Assembly (NCBI RefSeq): GCF_018130065.1
Contig: NZ_JAFCME010000004.1
Coordinates: 1 to 64,000 of the forward strand
From: Bradyrhizobium sp. AUGA SZCCT0158
GTDB taxonomy: Bacteria; Pseudomonadota; Alphaproteobacteria; Rhizobiales; Xanthobacteraceae
DNA: 64,000 nt
Direction: 5' to 3'
Shown: piece after piece, positions 1 to 8,109 of the stretch
How the letters are laid out: every line of letters starts with the position of its first letter
Position numbering within the stretch: the stretch's first letter is position 1
Notes under the pieces: model-generated
Seen by the model: only the letters and a program-made list of their open reading frames with translations
What the model was told of the DNA's origin: nothing
Database searches by the model: none
Translations under genes and position numbers: made by a program

Positions 1-433
1 CTCCGCCTTGGTTCGGCGAAGCTTGAAGAACAGTTTCTTCTGAGCCGTACCGGTCCCCATCTTCACAAGCGACCAGGCGCGCAGGATGTATTCCTGAATG
101 GAGGCCCTGATCCACCACATCGCATACAACAAGGCGAAAGCCGCGCTCCGGATCGAAGCGCTTCACCGCCTGCATCAGGCCTACGTTTCCTTCCGAAATG
201 ATATCCGCTATTGGAAGTCCGTAGCCTCGGTATCGCATGGCGATTTTAGCAACGAGGCGCAAATGGCTGGTGACGAGATGGTAGGCGGCCTCGCGGTCCC
301 CTTGCTGACGCCACCGATTGGCATAGTTGAGTTCCTGCTCCGGCTGCAGGATCGGAAACTTGCGAATCTCCGAAAGATAATGGGAAAGTCCGCGGTCAAC
401 GGATGGCAACGAAATTGCTGAAGTCCTTTCCAT
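1..433 (-). pseudogene. rpoH: RNA polymerase sigma-32 (RpoH) N-terminal part, frameshifted and cut by the window edge
   Basis: Read leftwards from ATG 433, behind a GGAGG ribosome site 7 bases upstream. The product begins MERTSAISLPSVDRGLSHYL and carries sigma region 1.2-2 signatures such as HLRLVAKIAMRYRGYGLPI and [10 protein letters not shown]. Just after GFRL (about 127-131) two bases are missing compared with the expected [18 protein letters not shown]. That motif and [18 protein letters not shown] continue in another frame to the window edge. RpoH directs heat-shock transcription in proteobacteria, and rhizobia often carry several copies. As read, this copy makes no normal region 2.4. 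An assembly error cannot be excluded, but several neighbours are broken in the same way. Confidence 0.8.
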
Positions 434-1422
434 TTTTACACCTCCGCCTTGGAACAAGTCCTCGATGGCCATGGCGCACATCAAAATGCGAAAACCCGTC
501 TTAGGTTTCAGCTCAATGCAAAAATTTGCCGTCTCGCCAAAAGTTTTCGTGGTAGTGGTCGGTTCGGGCGGAGATCCCGAGGGTCCGGGCGGGTCGACAC
601 AGTCCGCCTATCACAAGCATGAGCGCAGTTAGCGCTATGCCAGCATGGCTAGGTCATCATCGGGAGGGTGCAAGTTGGATTCGTGCGAGTCGCACGAAAT
701 GTAGCCATCGCCTTTGGCTATCCGCGCGAGCGCTCTTGAAGGAATAACAGCGGGTCCGGAGACCTTTGGCTATCCGCGACAGGCGCCGTTTTGAACGGCG
801 GGCGATGGCTTCGCGCACTCAACCGCACCCAATTCTTTTTGTTCCAGTGGAGTGCCCGATGCGAAGGCGTCCAGGTGGAAATCTCGCCCTCGGTCTGAAA
901 ATCTTCCCAAAACGGCGGGAACGAGCGGTTGAAAAAGTGCACTCACCGGAAACGGGTGAGTTGTCAGCGCGTACCGACGCGGGCAGAAACCGGAAAAATG
1001 CTCCGCGTCCAACATCCCCGTTTGCGTCCGATTGTCGCTCGGCGGTAGTGGTCTAACGCTGCTCCATGCCGCTGGTTGCAACTCATCGCCTAAAGATGCG
1101 GTGCAAGGGCGCATTAGAAAGCGGCCTGAGCTGAAGACCACACTTGGAGGGGCCAGCCTTAAAGACGCGTACAGGAACGTTCGACGTCGTCGAGTATTTA
1201 GACACCTTAACGGAGGATTTGCAGATGGGGATTTTGCCTCGCGTAGCGATCGTCGGTCGACCCCCGACAACGCCCCAAAGATTTGGATCGGTGATGTTAA
1301 GCAATCCTTCGAACTAACTTCGATGCAACGCATAGGCGACCTGACCGGGCTGATTCCTAAGTTCGATTTTTCGGTCATGGGACGAAGGTCTTCATCCAGG
1401 CAAGCGGCAATTCGAGGACAAC
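434..1422. other. Intergenic stretch with a 16-base direct repeat and a possible gene remnant
   Basis: No convincing intact gene. The 16-base word CCTTTGGCTATCCGCG occurs at 711-726 and 763-778. Around 1090-1165, plus strand, a peptide containing KRPELKTTLGGAS resembles the small basic protein at 8110-8327 (KRSQ / KTTLGGA), so it may be a further decayed copy. The long open frames on both strands at 770-1378 have no recognisable domain and I treat them as chance high-GC frames. Confidence 0.4.
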
Positions 1423-1962
1423 TTGGACAGATTACTCTTAATCGAATGGGCGGAACTGATAATTCCGACGCATTCCATTGCGGAGATGATATTGCGGGGC
1501 ACAGTAATGTACCTGTCGCTTTTCATTATCTTACGCTTTGTGATGGTGCGTCAGACCTCAACCATTGGAATTGCCGACATACTTGTTATCGTCGTGATAG
1601 CCGACGCCGCACAGAACGGATTTGCCAGAGAATATAAGTCCATTACTGAGGGTATAGTTCTGGTCCTCACTATCGTATTCTGGAACCTGTTTCTCAATTG
1701 GATCAGCTACCGCTTTAAAGTGTTTGAGCGGCTTTTATCTCCTCCGCCGCTTCCGCTTATAAAAGGTGGCAAGATGAATCGTCGTAATATGCGCCAGGAG
1801 TTTATTACCGAGGAAGAGCTAAGGGGTCAGTTGCGACAACAAGGAGTCTCCCAACTCGCCGAGGTTCGAGAGGCCTGTTTGGAGGCAAACGGAGAATTGA
1901 GTGTGATCAAATCGGATTCAAAGGAAAGCTCGAAACCGAAATCACGAGCTAAACCCGGTTGA
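1423..1962 (+). CDS. DUF421 / YetF-family membrane protein
   Basis: 179 residues from a TTG start, with GAGGA about 8 bases upstream. The first half has three hydrophobic segments (about residues 15-35, 45-62 and 72-95), including GTVMYLSLFIILRFVMVR and TIGIADILVIVVIADAAQNG, which match the YetF/DUF421 family. The second half is the soluble YetF domain with the motif PPPLPLIKGGKMNRRNMRQE and ends in a Lys/Ser-rich tail. These proteins are inner-membrane proteins of unknown function, often found near stress genes. It stands alone here, with about 1 kb of non-coding DNA on its left. Confidence 0.8.
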   Translation: MDRLLLIEWAELIIPTHSIAEMILRGTVMYLSLFIILRFVMVRQTSTIGIADILVIVVIADAAQNGFAREYKSITEGIVLVLTIVFWNLFLNWISYRFKVFERLLSPPPLPLIKGGKMNRRNMRQEFITEEELRGQLRQQGVSQLAEVREACLEANGELSVIKSDSKESSKPKSRAKPG

Positions 1963-2160
1963 GATAACGCGAGCGAATATGCGCCGGGAGAGCAGGGCCT
2001 ATCGATCCTCTCTCCAGCGACGCTCTCTAGGGGGCGATTTGCTTGAGACGTCGCTCTCGGTCCTGCCGCGCCCAGTAATGCAAGTCTAGTGGTACATGCT
2101 GGGAATCGGGGCCAAAACAGGCCAGTAGCGTCGCTCAGGCGGGGTTTCACTGAATGCTTC

Positions 2161-2379
2161 TCACAAGGATCTTTTCGGTTGGCCAATCGGAGGCTGGCGG
2201 CGAATAAGCCGTACCGTCTCAACTGCCCGGCAAATGCCGCACCGGTAATGAATGAGGTCGTTGCCTTCGTCGTCCGGGTCGGCCTTCTCGATCTTCATCG
2301 TCTGCATGCAAACAATGCACGTGATCAAATCCAGCAGTGGGCTACGATCGTCGTTCAGGGGAGGACGATGATCACTCAT
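2161..2379 (-). CDS. Small CxxC / CxxC putative zinc-binding protein
   Basis: 72 residues. Two cysteine pairs, CIVC near residue 21 and CGIC near residue 48, frame a zinc-ribbon-like core with a basic C-terminal tail (RLIRRQPPIGQPKRSL). The spacing suggests a single metal site. Small proteins with this layout recur in Bradyrhizobium genomes, and I know no assigned function. It lies about 100 bases downstream of the Mn-catalase fusion gene on the same strand, so it may be read from the same transcript. Confidence 0.6.
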   Translation of the reverse strand: MSDHRPPLNDDRSPLLDLITCIVCMQTMKIEKADPDDEGNDLIHYRCGICRAVETVRLIRRQPPIGQPKRSL

Positions 2380-2480
2380 TTGCGTGCTGTCACAGCTTGC
2401 ACTTGTTCGCTTCCTCGAACTCGCGTTCCACGCACGAAAGGCGGCCGGCGCGCTTGCAACGGTGCACCGGCCGGTAGCCC

Positions 2481-3767
2481 TTATTCGACTTCGATACGCT
2501 CGACTGCCGCCGGCATCTGGGCAACCGACATCAGGCTGCGTGCCACCTGATTGAGCAGTTGATCGGAGTTTTCCTCCTCCGCCAGAGATTTTGACAGCAA
2601 TTCCACCACGGCGCTGTGGCGCAGTTGCTGGGCAAGGTTCTTAGCGGTCGTGTACGCGGAAATCTCGTAGTGCTCGACCCGCTGCGCCGCCCCGATTAGG
2701 GCGAGATCGGCAAGCGCGTCCTCCTTGTCCGCGCCTTGCTCCATGACTTCCTGGCCTTCCTCCACCAGACCCATCATGCCCTTGCACGGCTTGGCGCGGG
2801 CGGTCTCGCCGAGCAGCGAGAAACATTCGTTGAGCCGCTCGATCTGCTCCTCGGTTTCGATCAGGTGCTGTTCGAAAAGCTCTCGCAGGCGATCGAACCG
2901 CGCCGCCTTGGCCATTTTGGGCAGCGCCTTGGTCAGTTGCTTCTCTGCGTGCAGGATGTCCCGCAATTCGTCGACCAGAAGCTCGGCCATGCCCTCTGGC
3001 GCGAGGGGAGGCGAACTTTCGGTCTTGATCGGATGCGCGCCGCCATTGATGCCGGCCTCAGACTGCGAGAAGGCGGGCGCTTCCACGAATTCCCAGTCGC
3101 CGCCCTGGTTCCAGGGACCACGCGTGTCGATCTCGCCTTCGTCGCCGGCTCCGGTGGAATCGTTGAAGAACTGATTTACCAGCCCCGGCGTCGGGGCGAG
3201 CTTGCCGATGCTGAACGCCGGCTTTTTCATGCTTTCCAGGGCTGCGGCAAAAGCCTTCATGTGGGTGATTTCCCGGGTCATGAGGAACTGAAGCGCATCC
3301 TTGGTGCCGGCGTCGTCGCAGAAATTGATGAGCCGCTCGTAGACGATCTTTGCCCGAGCTTCCGCCGCGATGTTGCTGCGCAGGTCGACGTCGAGTTCGC
3401 CGGTGATCTTAAGGTAGTCCGCGGTCCACGGATTGCCTTGCGAGTTGAACAGATTGACGCCGCCGCCGCCGGCGATCGCAATCAGCGGGTCGGTTTCGGC
3501 TGCCTGGCGGTCGAACTTCGAGGGTTTGAGGTGCATGCGCGCCAGACATCCGACGATTTCGAGATGGCTGAGCTCTTCGGTCCCGATATCCATCAGGAGG
3601 TCCTTGCGGTCAGGGTCTTCGCAATTCAATCCCTGGATCGAGTACTGCATCGCTGCAGCCAGTTCGCCGTTGGCGCCGCCGAACTGCTCCAGCAGCATGT
3701 TGCCAAATCGAACGTCCGGCTCGTCGACGCGCACGGTGAACATCAGTTTCTTGACGTGATGATACAT
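2481..3767 (-). CDS. Manganese catalase fused to a C-terminal DUF892 (YciE/YciF) ferritin-like domain
   Basis: 428 residues in two domains. Residues 1-230 are a manganese catalase, a di-manganese H2O2 dismutase. The glutamate/histidine metal ligands are visible in EELSHLEIVG near residue 65 and in EARAKIVYERL / TREITHMKAF near residues 136-170. After a linker (about 230-255, with WNQGGDWEFVEAP), residues 258-420 form a DUF892 four-helix ferritin-like domain (ELLVDELRDILHAEKQLTKA, AQRVEHYEISAY). DUF892 proteins are stress-induced and of unknown function. The gene follows another DUF892 gene by 2 bases, so both should be read from the EcfG-type promoter at 4299-4323. The role is inferred to be peroxide protection under general stress. 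Confidence 0.85.
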   Translation of the reverse strand: MYHHVKKLMFTVRVDEPDVRFGNMLLEQFGGANGELAAAMQYSIQGLNCEDPDRKDLLMDIGTEELSHLEIVGCLARMHLKPSKFDRQAAETDPLIAIAGGGGVNLFNSQGNPWTADYLKITGELDVDLRSNIAAEARAKIVYERLINFCDDAGTKDALQFLMTREITHMKAFAAALESMKKPAFSIGKLAPTPGLVNQFFNDSTGAGDEGEIDTRGPWNQGGDWEFVEAPAFSQSEAGINGGAHPIKTESSPPLAPEGMAELLVDELRDILHAEKQLTKALPKMAKAARFDRLRELFEQHLIETEEQIERLNECFSLLGETARAKPCKGMMGLVEEGQEVMEQGADKEDALADLALIGAAQRVEHYEISAYTTAKNLAQQLRHSAVVELLSKSLAEEENSDQLLNQVARSLMSVAQMPAAVERIEVE

Positions 3768-3769
3768 GA

Positions 3770-4267
3770 TTATGCCGCCTTCTGTTCGATCGCGAGATAC
3801 TGTTGAGTCACCTTTGCAACGTTGGCATCAATCCAGGCTGCCATGCGCTCCTCTTCCTTGAGGTTCTGCTCCAGCAGGGAGCGAGAGCCGCCTTGACCGG
3901 CGCTGTCGCATAGCGTCAGGAGCGATTTATATGCGGCGATCTCGAAATGCTCAAAAGCGTTATTGGCAAAGGTGTTCTTGAGAATTTCGTCTCCAGCCAT
4001 GGCATGGGTCATTGCCATCATGTTGGCCATCACGGATTGCGCAGTGTCCTTGAGGGTGGAGTTGCTTTCTCCGCACGCTTGCAGGCATTGCTCAAGACGA
4101 CTGAGCTGGTTGTTGGTTTCTGCCAGATGTTCTTTCACCCGCGCCCTTACCTCAGGATAGTCGGTCAGTCGTTCCGATTGACGCTCCATCAGTTCTCTCG
4201 CCTGTACTTCCATCGCGTGCGCATTGCGCAGGCCGACGACGTATACGTCCTTTGCTGTGGTGGTCAT
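3770..4267 (-). CDS. DUF892 (YciF-like) ferritin-like stress protein
   Basis: 165 residues from ATG 4267, behind GGAG 7 bases upstream. An ATG further upstream (4423) would add about 52 poorly conserved residues and is rejected, because the promoter at 4299-4323 lies inside that extension. The protein is all-helical with DUF892 hallmarks: a helix pair around RNAHAMEVQARELMERQSE, then NNAFEHFEIAAYKSLL. It is the first gene of a two-gene unit with the Mn-catalase fusion (2-base gap). Homologues are induced by the general stress response; the biochemical role is unknown. Confidence 0.8.
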   Translation of the reverse strand: MTTTAKDVYVVGLRNAHAMEVQARELMERQSERLTDYPEVRARVKEHLAETNNQLSRLEQCLQACGESNSTLKDTAQSVMANMMAMTHAMAGDEILKNTFANNAFEHFEIAAYKSLLTLCDSAGQGGSRSLLEQNLKEEERMAAWIDANVAKVTQQYLAIEQKAA

Positions 4268-4298
4268 TGCCGTCTCCATTGTTCGTAGGAGACCGTCC

Positions 4299-4323
4299 AA
4301 CGAGACGCGCCGCTCATCGTTCC
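4299..4323 (-). promoter_or_regulatory. EcfG-type general stress promoter for the DUF892 / Mn-catalase operon
   Basis: Read on the minus strand, GGAAC (4323-4319), 16 bases, then CGTT (4302-4299). This is an exact match to the alphaproteobacterial EcfG consensus GGAAC-N16/17-CGTT. It predicts transcription from about 4292 and a leader of about 25 bases before ATG 4267. Confidence 0.75.
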
Positions 4324-4403
4324 TATTGTATCCGCGCGCTTCTTTAGGACGAAGATGATCCTTGTATCCGCCCATCCCGCACGCGGTACATGCCGCCGCG
4401 GCA

Positions 4404-4650
4404 TTAGATAAGCCGCGTCGCATTAGCTGCCACTTGCTTGCGATAGAAGTCGATGACCTCGCCCGTGGTCTTGCCGCCCATCAAGCATCGCGCTAGCTTC
4501 CACTGCGGCATCGATCTTTTCGGAAACCATCAGTTGCGTCTCTTTCGCAGCATGAACGCCGCCGGTAGCGATCTTCCATAGGCGCATGTCGATGACGTTC
4601 TGAGCTTCGACCGCTAACATGAGGGCCGGATAGAAGGGGTAAAATAGCAT
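4404..4650 (-). pseudogene. Conserved small helical protein, frameshifted near its C-terminus
   Basis: ATG 4650 follows GAGGAGA. The first 55 residues (MLFYPFYPALMLAVEAQNVI ... EKIDAAVEASAML) are in one frame. Then one extra base near 4481 shifts the reading, and the natural ending MGGKTTGEVIDFYRKQVAAN continues in the next frame to a TAA at 4404. Read straight through, the protein ends in an unrelated tail (75 residues). The family is recognised only as a small conserved hypothetical of Bradyrhizobium, possibly phasin-like. The joined version would be about 81 residues. Confidence 0.6.
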
Positions 4651-4977
4651 CTCGCTGTCTCCTCACAGCGGGAGCGCTGCAACTGCTCAACAGTCTGGCA
4701 ACTCAATGGTTGCTAAGTGCGGGTCGGAGGCCGACTAGCGCCGTTGGTGGTCCATTGGCGGGCTATGTACACTTTTGTACTGACTTGCCTTACTCGCGCC
4801 AGCAATGCGCGCTGCTCTTTGGGTTCGAAGGTCGCAATCCGACGCGCCTCTTGCCATCAACCAATAGCTCAGTTCGCAGTTGGGCTTCCTCATCATTGTC
4901 GCATGGAATCTCGATGCGGTTGCGGATATGGCCGGCGTCGCCCACGACTTAGGCGCAATACCTCCGAGTCATGGCAA
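4651..4977. other. Intergenic, nothing recognised
   Basis: 327 bases. Short open frames on the plus strand (4710-4995) have no ribosome site or recognisable sequence. No terminator or promoter consensus was seen. Confidence 0.4.
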
Positions 4978-5181
4978 CTAGGTGGGTCGCTGTAGTCCGG
5001 GCGACTTTAGCCAATCACTCATGTGAGAAGCCGCTTCAGCCTGCCGAGCCCGCTTGAGAAGAAGTTCCCGGGCCAAACCCGGCGGGGCGTTCTCCGCGGC
5101 CTCCCTGAAGCGCTGAGCTTCCTCGGCTAGTCGTTCTTCAAAAGTCTGAGTGTGCTTAAAACGGCGGCGTTGCTGCGGCAT
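4978..5181 (-). CDS. Small charged helical protein (conserved hypothetical)
   Basis: 67 residues, starting MPQQRRRFKHTQTFEERLAE. Predicted to be one long amphipathic helix pair: AEEAQRFREAAENAPPGLAR, then LLLKRARQAEAASHMSDWL, ending SPGLQRPT. The pattern (PPG followed by LLLKRARQAE) is shared with the 70-residue protein at 8351-8563 (KPG followed by LIQKARKAEA), so the two belong to one loose family of small proteins common in Bradyrhizobium. Function unknown. Confidence 0.6.
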   Translation of the reverse strand: MPQQRRRFKHTQTFEERLAEEAQRFREAAENAPPGLARELLLKRARQAEAASHMSDWLKSPGLQRPT

Positions 5182-5365
5182 CGCGCTGGTCTTCTTCCGT
5201 TGGAGTAAGGCGGGAGCGCAGTTGGCGTCCTCACCACCGAAAGATGCTTAAGCCCTTACGGCGGTGATGAGCTTAGGCTCTATGGTTCGAAACTCTATAA
5301 CAACGGTTAACTTTCGGGAGATTGTTGCCATAGGAACAACGCGTCCCCGCGTCTGTTCGGATTGG

Positions 5366-5581
5366 ATGACGCGCTATTCCTTTCAGATTACGAACGGCCA
5401 GAACTTTCTACACTCGGAAGAACTCGCGAGCGACGCGGCGGCATGGCATGAAGCCATTCTCACTGTCAGGGACATTGAATCGACGCTCTCGTCAGAAGGC
5501 GGAGACTGGTCGCTTGAGGTCAAGCGGGAAGAAAAACCGATTTTCAGAATCGACGTTACCGCCCGAAGGATTGAACCTTAG
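5366..5581 (+). CDS. DUF6894-like small protein
   Basis: 71 residues from ATG 5366. It opens MTRYSFQITNGQNFLHSEEL, matching the typical start of DUF6894 proteins (M.RYFFHL.NG), followed by the conserved helix DAAAWHEAILTVRDIESTL and a final beta strand (WSLEVKREEKPIFRIDV). The same frame is open from 5264, but the extra 34 residues fall outside the domain. An EcfG-like promoter, GGAAC 5333-5337, N16, TGTT 5354-5357, would start the transcript almost at ATG 5366, implying a nearly leaderless message; this is tentative. Its stop overlaps the end of the convergent Crp/Fnr gene by 4 bases. Confidence 0.5.
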   Translation: MTRYSFQITNGQNFLHSEELASDAAAWHEAILTVRDIESTLSSEGGDWSLEVKREEKPIFRIDVTARRIEP

Positions 5582-6306
5582 TTCCCCGGATACAGATGCA
5601 AATAAGATGGATCGAATTCAGCCAACTTCTCCAGTTCCGGAGGGTCGACCAGGCGGAAATTCGTTCTTTGAACCTCAATCAGACCCTCTCTTCGAAGCTG
5701 CTGCAGTACTCTGTTGACATGCACAGTCGAAAGACCCAGGCAGTCGCCTAGATCGGCTTGGGTAACGGGCAACTCGAATTCCAACTCCCGCGCACGACCA
5801 ATAGCGTTAAGCCTTCGATGGAGTTCGAGCAGCAGGTGCGCCATTCGAGCATCCGCAGATCTACGACCCAGACTCAGGAGCCATTCTCTGAATATCGCAG
5901 CATCGATCAGTGTTTCTCTCCAGAGGGCGGCAGCAACGTTAGGGCGCTCCCTGTTCAGCCCCATCACCGCGGCATGGGGTATAAATCCCAGCGTGCAGGG
6001 GGTTAGTGTCGTAAGATCGTGATCCATGACCTTCAGATGAAGGCTTTGGAGATCCGGAACCTCGCCGGGAATGTGAATGGAAAGAACCTGGCGCTGGCCT
6101 TCGACGGTCGTTTTCGAGCGAAAGGCAAAACCTTCCCCGATCAAACAACACTCGTGGGGACGCTGACCATCGGACACGATGGCTTCCCTCGCCTTGAACT
6201 CGCGTTGGTGTATGGGCAGCCGTCGGAGCGCCTCGATGTCTTCCTCATCGAGAAAGTTGGAGACGGTGAGTTTTGTTATCAACGCAGCCGCTAGATGTGC
6301 CGTCAT
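5578..6306 (-). CDS. Crp/Fnr-family transcriptional regulator
   Basis: 242 residues. The N-terminal cyclic-nucleotide-binding-like beta barrel spans about residues 15-120. There is no FNR-type cysteine cluster, so oxygen sensing through an Fe-S cluster is unlikely. The C-terminal winged helix contains LPVTQADLGDCLGLSTVHVN and RVLQQLRREGLIEVQ. This resembles the short Crp/Fnr regulators that are abundant in Bradyrhizobium. The ligand is unknown. A candidate EcfG-type promoter (GGAAC 6391-6387, N16, TGTT 6370-6367) lies about 60 bases upstream, which would place it in the general stress regulon. Confidence 0.8.
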   Translation of the reverse strand: MTAHLAAALITKLTVSNFLDEEDIEALRRLPIHQREFKAREAIVSDGQRPHECCLIGEGFAFRSKTTVEGQRQVLSIHIPGEVPDLQSLHLKVMDHDLTTLTPCTLGFIPHAAVMGLNRERPNVAAALWRETLIDAAIFREWLLSLGRRSADARMAHLLLELHRRLNAIGRARELEFELPVTQADLGDCLGLSTVHVNRVLQQLRREGLIEVQRTNFRLVDPPELEKLAEFDPSYLHLYPGN

Positions 6307-6366
6307 CGACCGTCCTTGCTCGGGACCCGAACCGGAGTCCTAGGACGTCCAATGTCGGTAGATGAT

Positions 6367-6391
6367 AACAGCGGCGAGCGAGCTGGGTTCC
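6367..6391 (-). promoter_or_regulatory. Candidate EcfG-type promoter upstream of the Crp/Fnr gene
   Basis: Minus-strand GGAAC, 16 bases, TGTT (equivalent to N17-GTT). It differs from the CGTT consensus in the first -10 base, so it is weaker evidence than the sites at 4299 and 8025. Confidence 0.45.
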
Positions 6392-6459
6392 GGAACCCCC
6401 GGCCAGGCAGAGCGGCGACCGTGGTGCTGACGATGTCAGCCGAACAGGCCCGCGTCGGC

Positions 6460-6552
6460 CGACGCGAACGGCGACAATGCGCGCAACGGCGCGATAAGAA
6501 GCGCACCCAGCTAAGACGAAGCTCGGCAGCGCCACCGCCAAGCGCAACAAGG
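6460..6552 (+). pseudogene. Decayed copy of the small basic protein gene at 8110-8327
   Basis: Pieces in different frames spell GDNAR.GA, KKRTQL and TKLGSATAKRNK. These match GDNARKGAVKKRSQ / KTTLGGAAAWTKR of the copy at 8110-8327. At least two frame changes occur in 90 bases and no usable start remains. It abuts the ligD remnant. Confidence 0.5.
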
Positions 6553-6559
6553 CGCAATC

Positions 6560-6966
6560 CGCAGTCCTTTAAAGATCGGGTGTCGCACCTTGCGCTCGGC
6601 GGACTTCGCCCTGTACTCGATCTCGACGAGTAGGTGGGGCTCGACCCAAATTCCCATATGGGCGATGCGCTTGGCATAGGGCTGGGTCTTGCGGATCAGC
6701 GGCGTCAGGCGGCGTCGCAGTTCGGCAGCAGACGTTTTGTCGAATCCGTGGTCGACTTTGCCGGCGTAGATCAGGTCGTTGCCCTTGCGCCGGCCGACAT
6801 AGATGCCGTCCCAGTCGTTGCCGTCGAGGGCGAAGCCGGCGATCGTCAATGTCTCCCGCTGGGCGCAGGTTTTCTTGGTCCAGTTGTTACCGCGGCCATG
6901 AATCCAGGGAAGGGCGCCTTGACGCCGATCGCCGCCGGTTTCCTGCGCTGAAAGGCCATGGGTCAC
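6560..6966 (-). pseudogene. ligD: C-terminal remnant of an ATP-dependent DNA ligase (LigD type)
   Basis: The minus-strand peptide contains GNNWTKKTCAQRETLTIAGF, DGIYVGRRKGNDLIYAGKVD, HGFDKTSAAELRRRL and GIWVEPHLLVEIEYRAKSAE, and ends HPIFKGLR. This is the OB-fold and tail of the ligase domain used in bacterial non-homologous end joining. The polymerase, phosphoesterase and nucleotidyltransferase parts, including the catalytic KxDG, are absent. The sequence upstream (ALPWIHGRG) does not extend the homology. The frame runs past the usual end into an unrelated tail. About 110 residues of a protein normally above 600 remain. Confidence 0.75.
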
Positions 6967-7321
6967 ACCAGATGTGTCGGCAGCGGCGGCTGCACGTCGT
7001 GGTAGCGTTCGAAGCGGTCGGTGAAGTCTTGCAGGAAAAACGGGATGTCGCGCCCCTGCAGATCGCAGCGCCGGCGCAGCTCATGGGCGACGTCCTCGGA
7101 AACGTCTTCCGACCAGCGCTCGGCGGTGTTGAAGGCGATAACGCGGATCGGGTTGCTATATTGCCCCGTGAGCAGGTCCTGGATGACCGTCTCGAGGTCG
7201 GTCGTCTCATAGTCGGTCTCGCACCAGGCGCGGCCGAGCTTGCCGAAATTATCGGCCACCAGGTAGACCGTCTGTCGTGGCCGTTGGGCACGATCGACGG
7301 CGTCCAACTGGACTTACGCAT
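6963..7321 (-). pseudogene. Conserved hypothetical protein, frameshifted paralogue of the gene at 51505-51834
   Basis: From ATG 7321 (GGAG upstream) the frame gives MRKSSWTPSIVPNGHD. About one base is then missing near 7273, and the body QTVYLVADNFGKLGRAW continues in the next frame to 6963. The intact paralogue at 51505-51834 reads VPYGADQTLYLVMDTFG across the same point, which locates the break. Further shared blocks are DLETVIQDL / DLDTVINDL, NPIRVIAFNTAERW / NPVGIYAFNTLEHW, and EDVAHELRRRCDLQG / KNVAEEIQCRCDIEG. The family is of unknown function. The second half could still be translated from an internal GTG or ATG (114 residues from 7307). Confidence 0.65.
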
Positions 7322-7678
7322 CAAAGCAACTCCACGCAACAGACCCCGGATTCAAGCGGACCCGCGCCGATTCGTTCCGGCGGCCGTGTCGGTCCCGGGG
7401 CTCTTAATTCCCTGAACGCAAACCTCCCCAAAGGCCAAGAAGGAAGTAGGCTAAGAGAACCAAAAAAGGCCATCGCAGCCCCCAGATATTTCGCCTAATG
7501 CGAACTGGGATGGCGGGTTCGACACGCAACGGGGCTCGCGGGTGCTCAGATGACGGATGATCCACGGGGCTGCACGCTTTCCGGCGTGGCGGCCCGACCA
7601 TCGCTTTGACCCTGTCACTGCCGCTGCAGCGAACACCCGAAGGTCGTTCTACACGGCAGTGGGGGGAGGCAACCATAT
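7322..7678. other. Intergenic; only a possible hydrophobic remnant
   Basis: On the minus strand near 7404-7480 a peptide ending WPFLVLLAYFLLGLWGGLRS looks like a transmembrane tail, but its upstream sequence shows no ribosome site or conserved start. Nothing else was recognised. Confidence 0.3.
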
Positions 7679-7822
7679 TTAAAAGAATGGGTCCCGCGCA
7701 GACCCTTTGACGAACGGGTGGTTTGATAGCCGGCGGCTGACCATCCGGTCAGCTAGGTGCATCACCCCGACCATTGCGGCGAGGGTTACCAGGCCGCAGA
7801 GCGTTGCGACAATCGCGAGCAT
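7679..7822 (-). CDS. 47-residue single-span membrane protein
   Basis: ATG 7822 follows AAAGGAGG at 5 bases, one of the strongest ribosome sites in this part of the window. The product is MLAIVATLCGLVTLAAMVGV followed by MHLADRMVSRRLSN and a short polar tail. It has one transmembrane helix near residues 3-22, then a basic cytoplasmic segment. It lies 11 bases downstream of another tiny membrane protein gene (7834-7995), so they form a two-gene unit behind an EcfG-type promoter. Function unknown. Confidence 0.6.
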   Translation of the reverse strand: MLAIVATLCGLVTLAAMVGVMHLADRMVSRRLSNHPFVKGSARDPFF

Positions 7823-7833
7823 GGCCGCCTCCT

Positions 7834-7995
7834 TTAGTTCGGCGAATGCAGTTCCTCAGACGCGAGCCATTCGTCAACCTGGGGCAGGATTTCCAGGCCT
7901 TCGGCTCGCTTCAACTCAGCAAGCCGGAACAGGCCAAGCACGACGATTGTCGGGATCGATACGGCGGCGGTCGCCAACGCCATTAGTTCTAACAT
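7834..7995 (-). CDS. 53-residue single-span membrane protein
   Basis: From ATG 7995: MLELMALATAAVSIPTIVVL GLFRLAELKRAEG, then an acidic tail (LEILPQVDEWLASEELHSPN). One N-terminal transmembrane helix (about 4-25) is followed by a polar helix. The first gene of the pair with 7679-7822. The leader of about 20 bases follows a perfect EcfG-type promoter (8025-8049), so the pair is probably stress-induced. No family recognised. Confidence 0.6.
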   Translation of the reverse strand: MLELMALATAAVSIPTIVVLGLFRLAELKRAEGLEILPQVDEWLASEELHSPN

Positions 7996-8024
7996 GATGG
8001 CCACCCGATCTTGATTGCCCCTAC

Positions 8025-8049
8025 AACGCCCGCACGCGTTCTCTGTTCC
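8025..8049 (-). promoter_or_regulatory. EcfG-type general stress promoter for two tiny membrane protein genes
   Basis: Minus strand GGAAC (8049-8045), 16 bases, CGTT (8028-8025): exact consensus. A GGAAC on the plus strand at 8056-8060 faces the basic-protein remnant at 8110 but lacks a -10 GTT at the right distance. Confidence 0.75.
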
Positions 8050-8109
8050 TCCATTGGAACCTTTTGCCCGGTTGCGTGCTTTTCCCGCAGCGGTCAAGGA
8101 GACGACAGA

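Noticed and set aside
770-1378. Long minus-strand open frame of 202 residues
   Set aside because: No domain, no ribosome site, and both strands stay open because of base composition.
2736-3806. 356-residue plus-strand frame
   Set aside because: Antisense shadow of the Mn-catalase fusion gene.
7404-7500. Hydrophobic tail peptide on the minus strand
   Set aside because: No start codon with a ribosome site gives only the hydrophobic part; could be a remnant but is not supported.
8056-8076. GGAAC on the plus strand as an EcfG promoter for the basic-protein remnant
   Set aside because: No GTT at N16 or N17; the nearest CGTG lies at N14.
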